A stretch of 53,991 nt of DNA, taken from the NCBI GenBank assembly GCA_964502635.1, contig CAZCXI010000003.1, positions 1 through 53,991 on the forward strand. Reading direction: 5' to 3'. This DNA is from C00003060 sp964502635 (GTDB lineage: Bacteria; Desulfobacterota; Desulfobacteria; Desulfobacterales; C00003060). The position numbers and the translations under genes were made by a program. Below the pieces are notes generated by a model that worked only from the letters and a program-made list of their open reading frames with translations, did no database searches and had not been told where the DNA came from. Of the stretch, positions 24,741-32,419 are shown piece by piece (within the stretch, counting starts at the first letter, position 1; every line of letters starts with the position of its first letter).

Positions 24741-25478
24741 CTGGGCCGGCCAGCGGATGCCTCACCTCCACGGTGGATTCAGGACCCCGTTTGCTCCAGC
24801 ATGCCTGTAACTCACGTTGATCAATACGGATTTAGACACTTGGTGTGGGGCGTTCTGTTGTTCGGTCCGCCAGGTCGTGAGTTGTCCCCAACCAGGCCAT
24901 TCAGGTCATCGCTTCTATGTGGTGGGAAAATATACTGGAAGTGCGGGATGTTATCTTGATTGGTTTCTCTCAAGGCGCACACTGTCCCAACAGTGTCCCA
25001 GGTTGTGGTGTCGAGGCAAGGGATGCCCCCGTCCGTAGAGGTATCAACTATTTGGTATCAAAGCAGTTTTATCCTATCATCGAGGGCCGTTTGAGCCTGG
25101 CACAGATCTTGATATTTCAGGTGACAAGTGGTTTCAAGCCATAATTGATCCTGGGTAAACCCCCGGCTATGCCGGGGGACTCCCAGAGTTTGACAATTCC
25201 GGGAGTATGCTTTTCCCCCTCCCCCAACCCCTCCCACTAGGGGAGGGGAGATGTTGGTGATGCTGATTCCCACCAGAGGGGGATGGTTGATCCGCCATTT
25301 GTTCCTCCCCCTTGATGGGGGAGGTTAGGTGGGGGTGAAAATCCCAATTGACGGAGACGAATTGCTATTGTCGTGTGGCAGTCAGTCTCTTCAACGAAAA
25401 GCAGTTTGTTTTTTCAGCCCCCTTGAGGGGCTCCAGGGCTCTCAAGCCTCCGGCTCTGCCGGAGGTACATGACTCCTT
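24741..25478. other. Repeat-dense non-coding stretch
   Basis: No supported gene was found in about 740 bases. It holds several GC-rich hairpins: CCCCCGGC-TAT-GCCGGGGG (25160-25178, extended by outer CTGGG/CCCAG), CCCCTCCC-ACTAG-GGGAGGGG (about 25229-25249), CCTCCCCC-TTGAT-GGGGGAGG (about 25305-25326) and GCCTCCGGC-TCTG-CCGGAGG (about 25445-25464). A REP-like copy follows directly. Confidence 0.6.
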
Positions 25479-25597
25479 TTGAACCGCCCAAGCGAGCGCA
25501 TTCCCCGCTGCTTGCGGCGGGGTTAGCGAGCGAATCTGAAAATGAAAAACTTCTTTACGGTGAAGATTCCCCGTGGCTTGCCGCGGGGAGGCTTCAA
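25479..25597 (+). repeat. REP/BIME-like repeat, copy 3
   Basis: This is a full-length TTGAA...TTCAA unit, highly similar to copy 1 (2461-2579). It ends 12 bases before the start of the next gene, so it may have replaced that gene's own leader region. Confidence 0.85.
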
Positions 25598-25609
25598 TGG
25601 ACGAAGATT

Positions 25610-25813
25610 ATGAGGCCTTGTGATGAAGGCATCAAGAAGACGTTGAGATTGACACAAGACATGTTTGAGCTTGCCGATCAAGGCGATGCGCTGCGTGAGG
25701 ACACGGGTTGCGGTGTGCTCTACGGGGTTATCAGGGATTCGGCTTATAAGATCAAGAAACTGGCAGAAGCGGAAAAGGAGGCCCACATGAAAAAGGGTTG
25801 GTGGAAAGACTAA
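25610..25813 (+). CDS. Small helical protein preceding rubredoxin
   Basis: The 67-residue product (PCDEGIKKTLRLTQDMFELA, then DQGDALREDTGCGVLYGVIR and a charged tail ending KKGWWKD) is all-helical, with two cysteines and no signal. From memory, similar short proteins sit beside rubredoxin and rubrerythrin in Desulfobacterota; no function is known. The reading frame continues 5' through the REP-like repeat, but the ATG at 25610 is the first sensible start. The leader may have been altered by the repeat. It ends 14 bases before the rubredoxin gene, on the same strand. Confidence 0.6.
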   Translation: MRPCDEGIKKTLRLTQDMFELADQGDALREDTGCGVLYGVIRDSAYKIKKLAEAEKEAHMKKGWWKD

Positions 25814-25827
25814 GAAAGGAGAAAACG

Positions 25828-26034
25828 ATGGCGAGACCGGAAGACATGTACCAGTGCCAGACAACCTGTGGCTATATCTATGACCCTGACAGGGGCGACC
25901 GAAAGGGGAAGATTCCCAAAGGGACGCCTTTCGAGGACCTGTCGGATGACTGGAAATGCCCGGTGTGTGGGGCAACCAAGAAGTCCTTCCGGCCCCTGAC
26001 TGGACCTGGTTCCGTAAAGGAGGCGGCCTCCTGA
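25828..26034 (+). CDS. Rubredoxin with CX3C first knuckle
   Basis: The 68-residue protein has the rubredoxin iron site: YQCQTTCGYIYDP (Cys9, Cys13) and WKCPVCGA. It also has the usual PKGTPFEDLSDDW between them, plus an extended N-terminus and C-terminal tail. The first pair is CX3C, neither the standard CX2C nor the CX4C of some Desulfovibrio rubredoxin-2 proteins. Rubredoxins donate electrons to rubrerythrin and superoxide reductase. AAAGGAG lies six bases before the ATG at 25828. It is followed by rubrerythrin and NiSOD, so its role is most likely oxidative-stress electron transfer. Confidence 0.9.
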   Translation: MARPEDMYQCQTTCGYIYDPDRGDRKGKIPKGTPFEDLSDDWKCPVCGATKKSFRPLTGPGSVKEAAS

Positions 26035-26109
26035 CCGAGAAGGATTCATGATGTGAGGACTCAGATGAGAACCGCTTTTCGCGAATAACTACTACCAAGG
26101 AGGATTCTT

Positions 26110-26604
26110 ATGAGCAAGACGGAGGAGAACCTGAAGGACGCTTTTGCTGGGGAGTCCCAAGCCAACCGGAGGTACCTGGCCTTTGCCAAGCGGGCCGACA
26201 AAGAAGGCTATCCCCAGGCGGCCAAACTCTTTAGGGCGGCAGCCGAGGCCGAAACGGTGCATGCCCACGCTCACCTGCGCGCCTTAGGCGGCATTGGCAC
26301 GACCGAGGCGAATCTCAAGGAGGCGATCTCGGGCGAAACCCATGAGTTCAACACCATGTACCCTGCGATGATAGAAGCAGCCAAAGCAGAGGGCAATAAG
26401 GCAGCGGAGAGAAGCTTTTCCTATGCCAATGAAGTGGAGAAAATCCACGCTGCTCTGTACCAGAAGGCCTCGGACAACCTGGACAGCCTGGAGGCTGTGG
26501 ACTACTATGTTTGCTCCGTGTGCGGTTACACCTGTGAAAAAGAGCCCCCGGAAAAATGCCCGGTTTGTGGTGCCGAGGCCAAGGCCTTTTTCGAGGTGGC
26601 GTAG
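26110..26604 (+). CDS. rbr: Rubrerythrin
   Basis: The 164-residue protein has the ferritin-like diiron domain. Helix 1 has FAGESQANRRYLAFAKRA, the next has AEAETVHAHAHLRAL, then ISGETHEFNTMYPAMIEAA and ANEVEKIHAALY, giving the conserved Glu/His ligands. A C-terminal rubredoxin-like FeS4 domain (YYVCSVCGYTCEK...CPVCGAEAKAF) completes it. It reduces hydrogen peroxide to water with electrons from rubredoxin, here encoded 75 bases upstream. AAGGAGG precedes the ATG. The length is slightly shorter than Desulfovibrio rubrerythrin (about 190) and typical of the shorter subgroup. Confidence 0.95.
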   Translation: MSKTEENLKDAFAGESQANRRYLAFAKRADKEGYPQAAKLFRAAAEAETVHAHAHLRALGGIGTTEANLKEAISGETHEFNTMYPAMIEAAKAEGNKAAERSFSYANEVEKIHAALYQKASDNLDSLEAVDYYVCSVCGYTCEKEPPEKCPVCGAEAKAFFEVA

Positions 26605-26645
26605 GGGAAGAAAAACGGTCAATATGGTGCAAAAGGAGGAGGAAG

Positions 26646-27098
26646 ATGAGCAAAAAAAGCTTTCAGGTCTTGGTTGTATTATTAACGACCTTTTTCGCCG
26701 TGTCCTATGCGGTCGCGCATTGTGAGATTCCCTGCGGAATCTATGATGATGAGATGAGAGTGAAGATGATCGCTGAGCATATTACGACCATTGAAAAGGC
26801 GATGAAGGAGATCGTACGGTTGGAGGGAGACAAACCCACCAATTACAATCAGCTGATCCGCTGGGTTGCGAACAAGGACCGCCATGCCAATGAACTCCAG
26901 CATATTGTCACGCAGTATTTTATGACCCAGCGAATCAAGCTGGACGCTAAGCAATATCCTCAGAAATTGACATTACTGCATAAGATGCTTGTTTACGCCA
27001 TGAAGTGCAAGCAAACGACCGATCTTGCCCACACTGCCATGCTGAGGTCTCTTCTAAAGGAATTCCAACAGGTGTATTTTGGTGATCGTCACAACTGA
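26646..27098 (+). CDS. sodN: Exported nickel superoxide dismutase
   Basis: The 150-residue precursor starts with a signal peptide (SKKSFQVLVVLLTTFFAVSY then AVA). It is followed directly by HCEIPCGIYDDEMR (His25, Cys26, Cys30, Tyr33), the nickel-hook motif HCxxPCGxY. Nickel SOD needs His at the exposed N-terminus; cleavage after AVA would create exactly that. Most known NiSODs instead carry a short propeptide removed by SodX, so export with signal-peptidase processing is inferred here. The rest is the expected four-helix domain. AAAGGAGGAGGAAG precedes the ATG. It follows rubrerythrin by 41 bases, in an oxygen-defence operon. No sodX-like gene was seen. Confidence 0.88.
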   Translation: MSKKSFQVLVVLLTTFFAVSYAVAHCEIPCGIYDDEMRVKMIAEHITTIEKAMKEIVRLEGDKPTNYNQLIRWVANKDRHANELQHIVTQYFMTQRIKLDAKQYPQKLTLLHKMLVYAMKCKQTTDLAHTAMLRSLLKEFQQVYFGDRHN

Positions 27099-27172
27099 GA
27101 TATATTGATAAGAAGTGAGGGCTCCCCGCCCTGAAGGGCCGGGCTTTCAGAAACGGATGAGGTCAAGGGTCC

Positions 27173-27394
27173 ATGGCAACAGACAACGTCGTGATGTTTC
27201 GGCCATACCCGTTTCGTGTGGGGCAGAAAATACACATTGAGGGGGGACCTCGTGGGGGGGACTGGGAGGTCATTGAAACCAGGCGGCGCAAGGTCACCCT
27301 GCGATGCCCTGTCTCCCAGCGCCGGTTTGAGTGGAACAGGTTCTGCTATTTCGTTGAGGAGCGCGAAGGCGTCGAGTGGCCCCAAGAAAAATAA
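27173..27394 (+). CDS. Small protein of unknown function
   Basis: The 73-residue soluble, basic product has a beta-rich pattern: RPYPFRVGQKIHIEGGPRGG, DWEVIETRRRKVTLRCPVSQ, then RRFEWNRFCYFVEE. It resembles a small SH3-like or Tudor-like barrel, which would suit nucleic-acid or protein binding; this is a guess. It has two cysteines and no signal. AAGGGTCC lies before the ATG. It sits between NiSOD and flavodoxin on the same strand. Confidence 0.6.
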   Translation: MATDNVVMFRPYPFRVGQKIHIEGGPRGGDWEVIETRRRKVTLRCPVSQRRFEWNRFCYFVEEREGVEWPQEK

Positions 27395-27550
27395 TTGGCA
27401 AGCCTCAGGGCATTCCGAGGCAACAGGCAGGGCCACGGCCATACTCCTCTACAAGGGCCGAATCCTGTCTGCTTGGCCTGATACCTGTTTTCTGACGAGT
27501 GTATCGGCAATCGTTGTTACATCACCTTCGCTCAGGATAGGAGGAAAGAC

Positions 27551-27994
27551 ATGGGAAAGGTACTCATTGCATACGACAGCAGAACCGGCAACACGAAACA
27601 GATGGCGGCATTCATCGCTGAAGGCGTTCGTATGAGTGGACACGAAGCTGAGCTGGAAAAGATCACTGCGATCAAGAACGAGAAGGCATTGCAGGGCTAT
27701 GATGGCTATGTATTCGGTTGTCCCACCTACCACAGGGACATGACCAATGGCATGAAGACCTTCCTTTTTCTGGTCCAGAAGGCGGAACTGAAAGGGAAGG
27801 TGGGCGGGGCCTTCGGGTCGTATACCCACAGCGGTGATGCCCCCAAACTGATTTTTGACACCATGGAATATGTGTTCAAGATGGACATGGTTGATTTAGG
27901 TTCTTTCAGGCTGAAAGAAGATATGGTGGCAACAGGAGAGGGAATGCGTGCCTGCCAGGATTATGGAAGAGCCCTTGCTGAAAAGGTTCCCTAA
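27551..27994 (+). CDS. Flavodoxin
   Basis: The 147-residue protein has the flavodoxin FMN phosphate loop SRTGNTKQMA (10-19) and the isoalloxazine loops PTYHRDMTNG (about 57-66) and FGSYTHSGDA (about 92-101). The length is typical of short-chain flavodoxins. It shuttles low-potential electrons and is the likely partner for nearby redox enzymes. ATAGGAGGAAAGAC precedes the ATG. It overlaps by four bases the convergent WaaA gene. It completes the rubredoxin/rubrerythrin/NiSOD island, although the 156-base gap suggests its own promoter. Confidence 0.9.
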   Translation: MGKVLIAYDSRTGNTKQMAAFIAEGVRMSGHEAELEKITAIKNEKALQGYDGYVFGCPTYHRDMTNGMKTFLFLVQKAELKGKVGGAFGSYTHSGDAPKLIFDTMEYVFKMDMVDLGSFRLKEDMVATGEGMRACQDYGRALAEKVP

Positions 27995-29349
27995 TGATGT
28001 TTTGTCGGCAAAGGGGGGAGGTCGCGATGAGCCCTCATACCGTTGTTGCTGAGCACCAACTTTCGAATCACTTCAGCATGTTTCTGAGCGGCACCCTGGT
28101 TCTTTATGACAGCTTGCCGGGCCCTGGCCCCATAGCTTCTCAAGGCATCTGGATGACGCAGAAACCAAACCGCCCTATCGGCTAAAGTCACAGCGTTCGA
28201 AACGGATATGCCTGCTCCCGCCTTTTCCAGCAGCGTCTTTGCGTCCAGAAAATTCTCCATGGAAGGGCCGTAAAAAACCGGTTTTTCCCAAACGGCTGCC
28301 TCAAGCGGATTCTGCCCCCCGAGCGGAACCAGACTTGCCCCGCAAAACACGATGGTTCCCACGCTGTAGAGATTAAAGAGCTCTCCGTAGGTGTCGATGA
28401 TCACGACAGGGGCGCTGCGCTTGACCTCGCGTCGGACAAGTTTGCGCCAAAGCTGATGCCTAAAGCCGTGCCTCTCAACCAGGGATCCGATCACGGGTGT
28501 TCGCCCAATGTGCCTGGGGGCAAGGATCAGGATGGTGTCGGGAAACTCCCTCAGGATTCGTTCATAGGCATCCAGAACGATGGCCTCCTCACCTTCCCGG
28601 GTGCTTCCTGCAATAAAGACCCGGTGACGGTTCTCGAGATTCAAGACCTGTCGCATGTCGACCTCCATAGCAGGGTCCGCAAGGCTCGCCAGGAAGTCGT
28701 ATTTAGCGTTACCATTCGCCTCGATTTTTGCGGGATCGGCTCCCATGGCCCGGATCCGAGCCGCGTCGCCCTCCATTATCATACTGAAGGCGTCAACGTT
28801 GCTTAGAACCTCACGAAAGAATGGGCGGAATTTGAGATAACCCTTCACGGATCTGGCAGAGATTCGGCCATTGATCAGGGCGGTTTTGATGCCCATGCGG
28901 CGGGCTTCAGCAAGCCAGGCGGGCCAGATTTCAGTTTCCAGGAAGACTAGTATGTCCGGACGGACGCGGGAAAGGGCCTTGCGTACGGAAGCAACAAAAT
29001 CGATCGGCGCGTAGACGACGGGGACATCGTCTCCCAAGATCTGTCCGGCAAGTGAGCGGCCGTGTTCGGTGGTCGTTGAGACAAGGACGGAACAAGCCGG
29101 GAGGACCTGCCTGAGCGCCTTGATGATAGGCGCTGCCACCTTGACTTCTCCCAGGGACACCGCATGAATCCAGATGCGAGGCGAACCTCGAAACTCCTTG
29201 GAAAGGGCGGCAGGCAGATAGCCCAGGCGTTCTTTCAGATTTTCGCGATAGCGGCCACTGAGGCGGGTATAGATCAAAAAAGGGGGAAGACAGGACATGA
29301 ACAGGCCACCGGTGAGGAGGGTATATGCTCCGTGAAGAAAGCGCTTCAT
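27991..29349 (-). CDS. waaA: 3-deoxy-D-manno-octulosonic acid (Kdo) transferase
   Basis: The 452-residue protein matches WaaA/KdtA (GT30): an N-terminal membrane-proximal helix, WIHAVSLGEVKVAAPII with the catalytic Glu in LGEV (about 68-71), DILVFLETEIWPAWL, and the donor-site region FIAGSTREGEE, LAPRHI, IVFCGASLVPLGGQNPLEAA. It transfers Kdo from CMP-Kdo to lipid A precursor at the inner membrane, so the organism makes LPS. The ATG (29349) overlaps the stop of the upstream lipoprotein gene (ATGA), indicating translational coupling. The length is slightly longer than the E. coli enzyme (425). Confidence 0.94.
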   Translation of the reverse strand: MKRFLHGAYTLLTGGLFMSCLPPFLIYTRLSGRYRENLKERLGYLPAALSKEFRGSPRIWIHAVSLGEVKVAAPIIKALRQVLPACSVLVSTTTEHGRSLAGQILGDDVPVVYAPIDFVASVRKALSRVRPDILVFLETEIWPAWLAEARRMGIKTALINGRISARSVKGYLKFRPFFREVLSNVDAFSMIMEGDAARIRAMGADPAKIEANGNAKYDFLASLADPAMEVDMRQVLNLENRHRVFIAGSTREGEEAIVLDAYERILREFPDTILILAPRHIGRTPVIGSLVERHGFRHQLWRKLVRREVKRSAPVVIIDTYGELFNLYSVGTIVFCGASLVPLGGQNPLEAAVWEKPVFYGPSMENFLDAKTLLEKAGAGISVSNAVTLADRAVWFLRHPDALRSYGARARQAVIKNQGAAQKHAEVIRKLVLSNNGMRAHRDLPPLPTKHH

Positions 29350-31433
29350 GGCCTTATCTGGACAAAACGGCCTCCCTCAACCTTAAGGAGATAGAGGTCT
29401 TTTTCCACATCCCCTGTATTATCAAAGGAGGTCAAACCCGTCACACCAGGAAAGTCTTTGATTCCCATGATGGCCTCTTTCAATGTCCGCCTGGACCGGA
29501 CGCCGGGTTCGTTTGCTGCTTGAAAGACAATCCAGGCCGCATCGTAGGCTTGAGCCTCCTGGAATGCCGGAAGACTTCCGAAGACTTTTTCATAGTCTTC
29601 AACGAAATCCCTGACCCTGGGTGATGGGCTGTCTGCGAAAAAACCATCCGGTACAATAGCGCCTTGGACGTAACCTCGAGCCATCTGGATAAGTTTGTCC
29701 GAATGCCACAAGTTGGTTCCCAGCAGGAGGACATTCGCCACATCATGAAACAACAACTGGGGTGCGATGAGTCCCACCTTTTCGAAACTATCCGGTATGA
29801 AAATCGCGTCAAAATCAATAATCGGCTCGGGTTCCACTTTCTCTTCCGGCGATGCGCCCTGGTCCTCTTGGGACGACTCCTCCTGGTCTGGGGCTGTATC
29901 CTCAGCGGCTTCAGGGACGACTTTCCTGTCCAGCCAAGCGGTTTTTTCCCCTTCAGGTTCCAAGGATTGGTCCCACACCTCTTCGTGCAGCGCTTCTTCT
30001 TCCGGAGGCTCTTCCGGCCTGGAGTAATAAAGTCCCACCAGTTTCTTGATAGCATCGCTGAAGTCGGTTTGTTTTGTTCCATACGACTCGACGCCCACAA
30101 CTTCAGCACCATGGCTTATCAATTCATCCCAAAAGCGGTTCATAAACGAAATGCCGTAGCGTTCCTCAGGGTACAAGATGGCGAATTTCTTGAGTCCGAG
30201 GTCTTCGACGGCATAATTAACAACGGCCTTTACCTGTAACGACAGGGTTAGAAAGTCTCGAAAGACGTAGTCACCCGTTACAGTAATATTGGGCTTCTGG
30301 GTGAGGGTCATGATGGGAACCTTGAGGGCTTGGGCCTTGATAGCAGCCGACTCTGAAGTGATCATCGGGCCGATGATGGCTCCTACGCCATGGGTGAGGG
30401 CCAGGGTCTCAAGAACCGTGGCCGCTTCATCGGGATCTCCTTTTGAATCCCTGATGAGCAGTTGAACGGGGTTCACATACGGTTGTGCATTGAATTGCTG
30501 AAGCGCAAGCTCTATGCCTGTGAGGGCGCATTTTCCAAAGGCTCCGTAAGGCCCTGACAGGGGAAGGACGCAACCGATCAACAAGGGATCGACCCGAGCT
30601 CTTGACTCTAAGTCCACCATGAGGGCCCTGGCCGTTTCGAGCTCGTCGTGTTCGGGGAACAGATGGATCATATCCGAAAGAACTTTCATGGCCATGTCAA
30701 CGAGATCTTCCGACGCATATTCTCTTGCCAATTGAAGACGCAGATAGCCTCCCGGGATCGTGTCTCCATAGATCTCAAGAAGGGATCTTAATTCCTGTTC
30801 CTTCAGGTAAGTGATGACCTCCTTCACCTTACTCAGAATCTCCATTCGCTCTTGGCCTGAGGTGAGTTGATAAGCTTTCATGAAACTCTCGACGGCCTCT
30901 TTGAATTGCATGCTTGCCGTGTAAGTGTAGCCCAGGAGCTTGTGTATGCGAAAGGCTTGAGGACGGGTCTTTGCAAGTCTCAAGGCGGGTTTTGCATACT
31001 CCACAACTGAGCTGTAGTCCCCTTCTCTTTCATAGGAAAGCATGACGTTGAACCGGGCGTCTTCTGCGAAGGGACTGTTCAGATAGTGAGAAAGCAAAGA
31101 CTCAAAAGCCTCTCTGGCTCGCGGAAAGTCTCCGATGGCCATGTGAAGCAGGCCGATCTTCATCAGGGCCGTGTCCACCAGAGGTCCCTTTGGAAACTCT
31201 CTCAGATAATCCTTATAGATATCGAGTGCCTCTGCGTAGGCTTGTTCTTGAAAAAGGTGTTCGGCCTTTTCAAAGCGCATAAGGGCCAGGGTGTTCTCCG
31301 GAGACAGCGGCACGCCCTGTCTCGTGGAGACACGAGACGGGGCGCAGCCCGAAGGAAGATAAAGGATCAAGATGAGAAGGCATGGCCAAGCCCCTATCTT
31401 GACGAGCTTCAAGTTGTCCAGTATGAAACGCAA
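29346..31433 (-). CDS. LppC-like lipoprotein with TPR and periplasmic-binding domains
   Basis: The start is a TTG at 31433, with GGAGG eight bases upstream; a GTG at 31448 lacks a ribosome-binding site. The 695-residue product has a lipoprotein signal (LPSGC, Cys30), TPR-like helices (about 50-240) and a type 1 periplasmic-binding domain (from about 280: LLIGCVLPLSGPYGAFGKCA). It thus resembles LpoA/penicillin-binding-protein activators, although LpoA has a different N-terminal arrangement. A long acidic insertion (about 465-540: PEEPPEEEALHEE, then DQEESSQEDQGASPEEKVEP) interrupts the binding domain. It is coupled to waaA, and a REP-like copy lies 27 bases upstream. Confidence 0.82.
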   Translation of the reverse strand: MRFILDNLKLVKIGAWPCLLILILYLPSGCAPSRVSTRQGVPLSPENTLALMRFEKAEHLFQEQAYAEALDIYKDYLREFPKGPLVDTALMKIGLLHMAIGDFPRAREAFESLLSHYLNSPFAEDARFNVMLSYEREGDYSSVVEYAKPALRLAKTRPQAFRIHKLLGYTYTASMQFKEAVESFMKAYQLTSGQERMEILSKVKEVITYLKEQELRSLLEIYGDTIPGGYLRLQLAREYASEDLVDMAMKVLSDMIHLFPEHDELETARALMVDLESRARVDPLLIGCVLPLSGPYGAFGKCALTGIELALQQFNAQPYVNPVQLLIRDSKGDPDEAATVLETLALTHGVGAIIGPMITSESAAIKAQALKVPIMTLTQKPNITVTGDYVFRDFLTLSLQVKAVVNYAVEDLGLKKFAILYPEERYGISFMNRFWDELISHGAEVVGVESYGTKQTDFSDAIKKLVGLYYSRPEEPPEEEALHEEVWDQSLEPEGEKTAWLDRKVVPEAAEDTAPDQEESSQEDQGASPEEKVEPEPIIDFDAIFIPDSFEKVGLIAPQLLFHDVANVLLLGTNLWHSDKLIQMARGYVQGAIVPDGFFADSPSPRVRDFVEDYEKVFGSLPAFQEAQAYDAAWIVFQAANEPGVRSRRTLKEAIMGIKDFPGVTGLTSFDNTGDVEKDLYLLKVEGGRFVQIRP

Positions 31434-31459
31434 TGGCGATTCCTCCACAAAACCGCAAG

Positions 31460-31578
31460 TTGAGCCGTGAAAGCGAGCGCATTCCCCGCTGCTTGCGGCG
31501 GGGTTGGCGAGCGAATCTGAAAATGAAAAACTTCCTTACGGTGAAAATCCCCCGTGGCTTGCCGCGGGGAGGCTTCGA
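31460..31578 (+). repeat. REP/BIME-like repeat, copy 4
   Basis: This is a full-length unit with TTGAG...TTCGA ends and both hairpins intact. It lies between the divergent LppC-like gene and the EF-Tu-like gene. Confidence 0.85.
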
Positions 31579-31665
31579 TGAAGTCTTCTACCAAAACAAG
31601 GTTGTTTTGTAAAACCGATACGTGTATATGACAAACATCAGCAACCTGCCTCCAGGAGATGTAAC

Positions 31666-31920
31666 ATGGAAGAAGAAAAGGTGGGAAGGGTAGAAAAGTT
31701 TTTTGCCAAGCCGAGTGTGGCGGCTATCGAGGTCACGGCCGGTACCCTCAAGATCGGGGACAGACTCCACTTCAAGGGTCACACGACCGATTTTGAAGAG
31801 ACCATCAGCAGCATGCAGGTGGAAAACCAGCCCATCGAGGAGGCAAAACCAGGAGACCTTGTTGGCATTGAGGTCAAAGAGCGGGTCCGTGAAAACGATA
31901 CGGTTTTCAGGGTTGTCTGA
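31666..31920 (+). CDS. Translation elongation factor-like protein (isolated EF-Tu domain 2 fold)
   Basis: The 84-residue product is a single beta-barrel resembling domain 2 of EF-Tu: VGRVEKFFAKPSVAAIEVTA, TLKIGDRLHFKGHTTDFEET, and KPGDLVGIEVKERVRENDTV. There is no G domain. Stand-alone proteins of this type are annotated as elongation-factor-like and occur in archaea and some anaerobic bacteria; the function is unknown. GGAGATGTAAC precedes the ATG. A strong intrinsic terminator lies 290 bases downstream. Confidence 0.8.
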   Translation: MEEEKVGRVEKFFAKPSVAAIEVTAGTLKIGDRLHFKGHTTDFEETISSMQVENQPIEEAKPGDLVGIEVKERVRENDTVFRVV

Positions 31921-32210
31921 ATAGCAATTTTCTGACCTAGGGGGATTTCCCCCCGCCATATGGTGGGGGAGCCTGATGGTTGCAGGGTCCCCATTTTGCC
32001 CTTGACAGAGGATTACCCCTTTGTTATGGAGCGTTTTAGTTTTTGTGGGTATTCGTAATGCTTTTGATTCCCGGCGCAGAACATTCAGGCCCCTGTTGGC
32101 GGTGGCAGGGAAGGTGGTGAACCTGCCCATAGGCAGTCCATTCTAAGAGGGATGAAAGATGAGCCGTGGGCATGGAGCATCTTCCCATGGCTCCTGGGGA
32201 TGAGAAAAAT

Positions 32211-32240
32211 GCCATGGGTCTTTTCCATGGCTTTTTTTTT
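32211..32240 (+). terminator. Rho-independent terminator
   Basis: GCCATGG - GTCTTTT - CCATGGC followed by nine T: a perfect seven-base-pair stem and a T-run. It ends the transcript of the EF-Tu-like gene before trpB2. Confidence 0.85.
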
Positions 32241-32270
32241 GAAATTGTTAAAAGGTATCAGTTTAGCCTA

Positions 32271-32389
32271 TTGAAGCTCCCTGTAGCAAGCTACAGGGAA
32301 TCTTCGACCGTAAGGAACGCTGACCTTTATAGATACGCTCGCTAACCCCGCAGCAAGCTACGGGGAATGCGCTCGCTTTTTCGGTTCAA
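32271..32389 (-). repeat. REP/BIME-like repeat, copy 5 (inverted, divergent)
   Basis: This minus-oriented unit (TTGAAGCTCCCTGTAGCAAG...CGGTTCAA) is more diverged than the others. The stems are nevertheless preserved by paired changes (CTGTAGC/GCTACAG instead of CCGCGGC), which suggests selection on the hairpin or an older lineage. Confidence 0.75.
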
Positions 32390-32419
32390 AAAACGTGTAT
32401 AACAAAAGGAGGAAAGGTG

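Larger units (their letters stand above)
31921..32419. other. Intergenic stretch with terminator and inverted REP copy
   Basis: It holds the intrinsic terminator at 32211-32240 and REP-like copy 5 at 32271-32389. No gene was seen. Confidence 0.6.

Noticed and set aside
24741..25144. Several frames of 70-75 codons after the sigma-54 activator
   Set aside because: They overlap each other, have no start signals and resemble no protein family.
25479..25609. 5' extension of the small gene before rubredoxin through the repeat
   Set aside because: The extra residues are simply the translated REP-like repeat, also seen in frames at copies 1 and 6.
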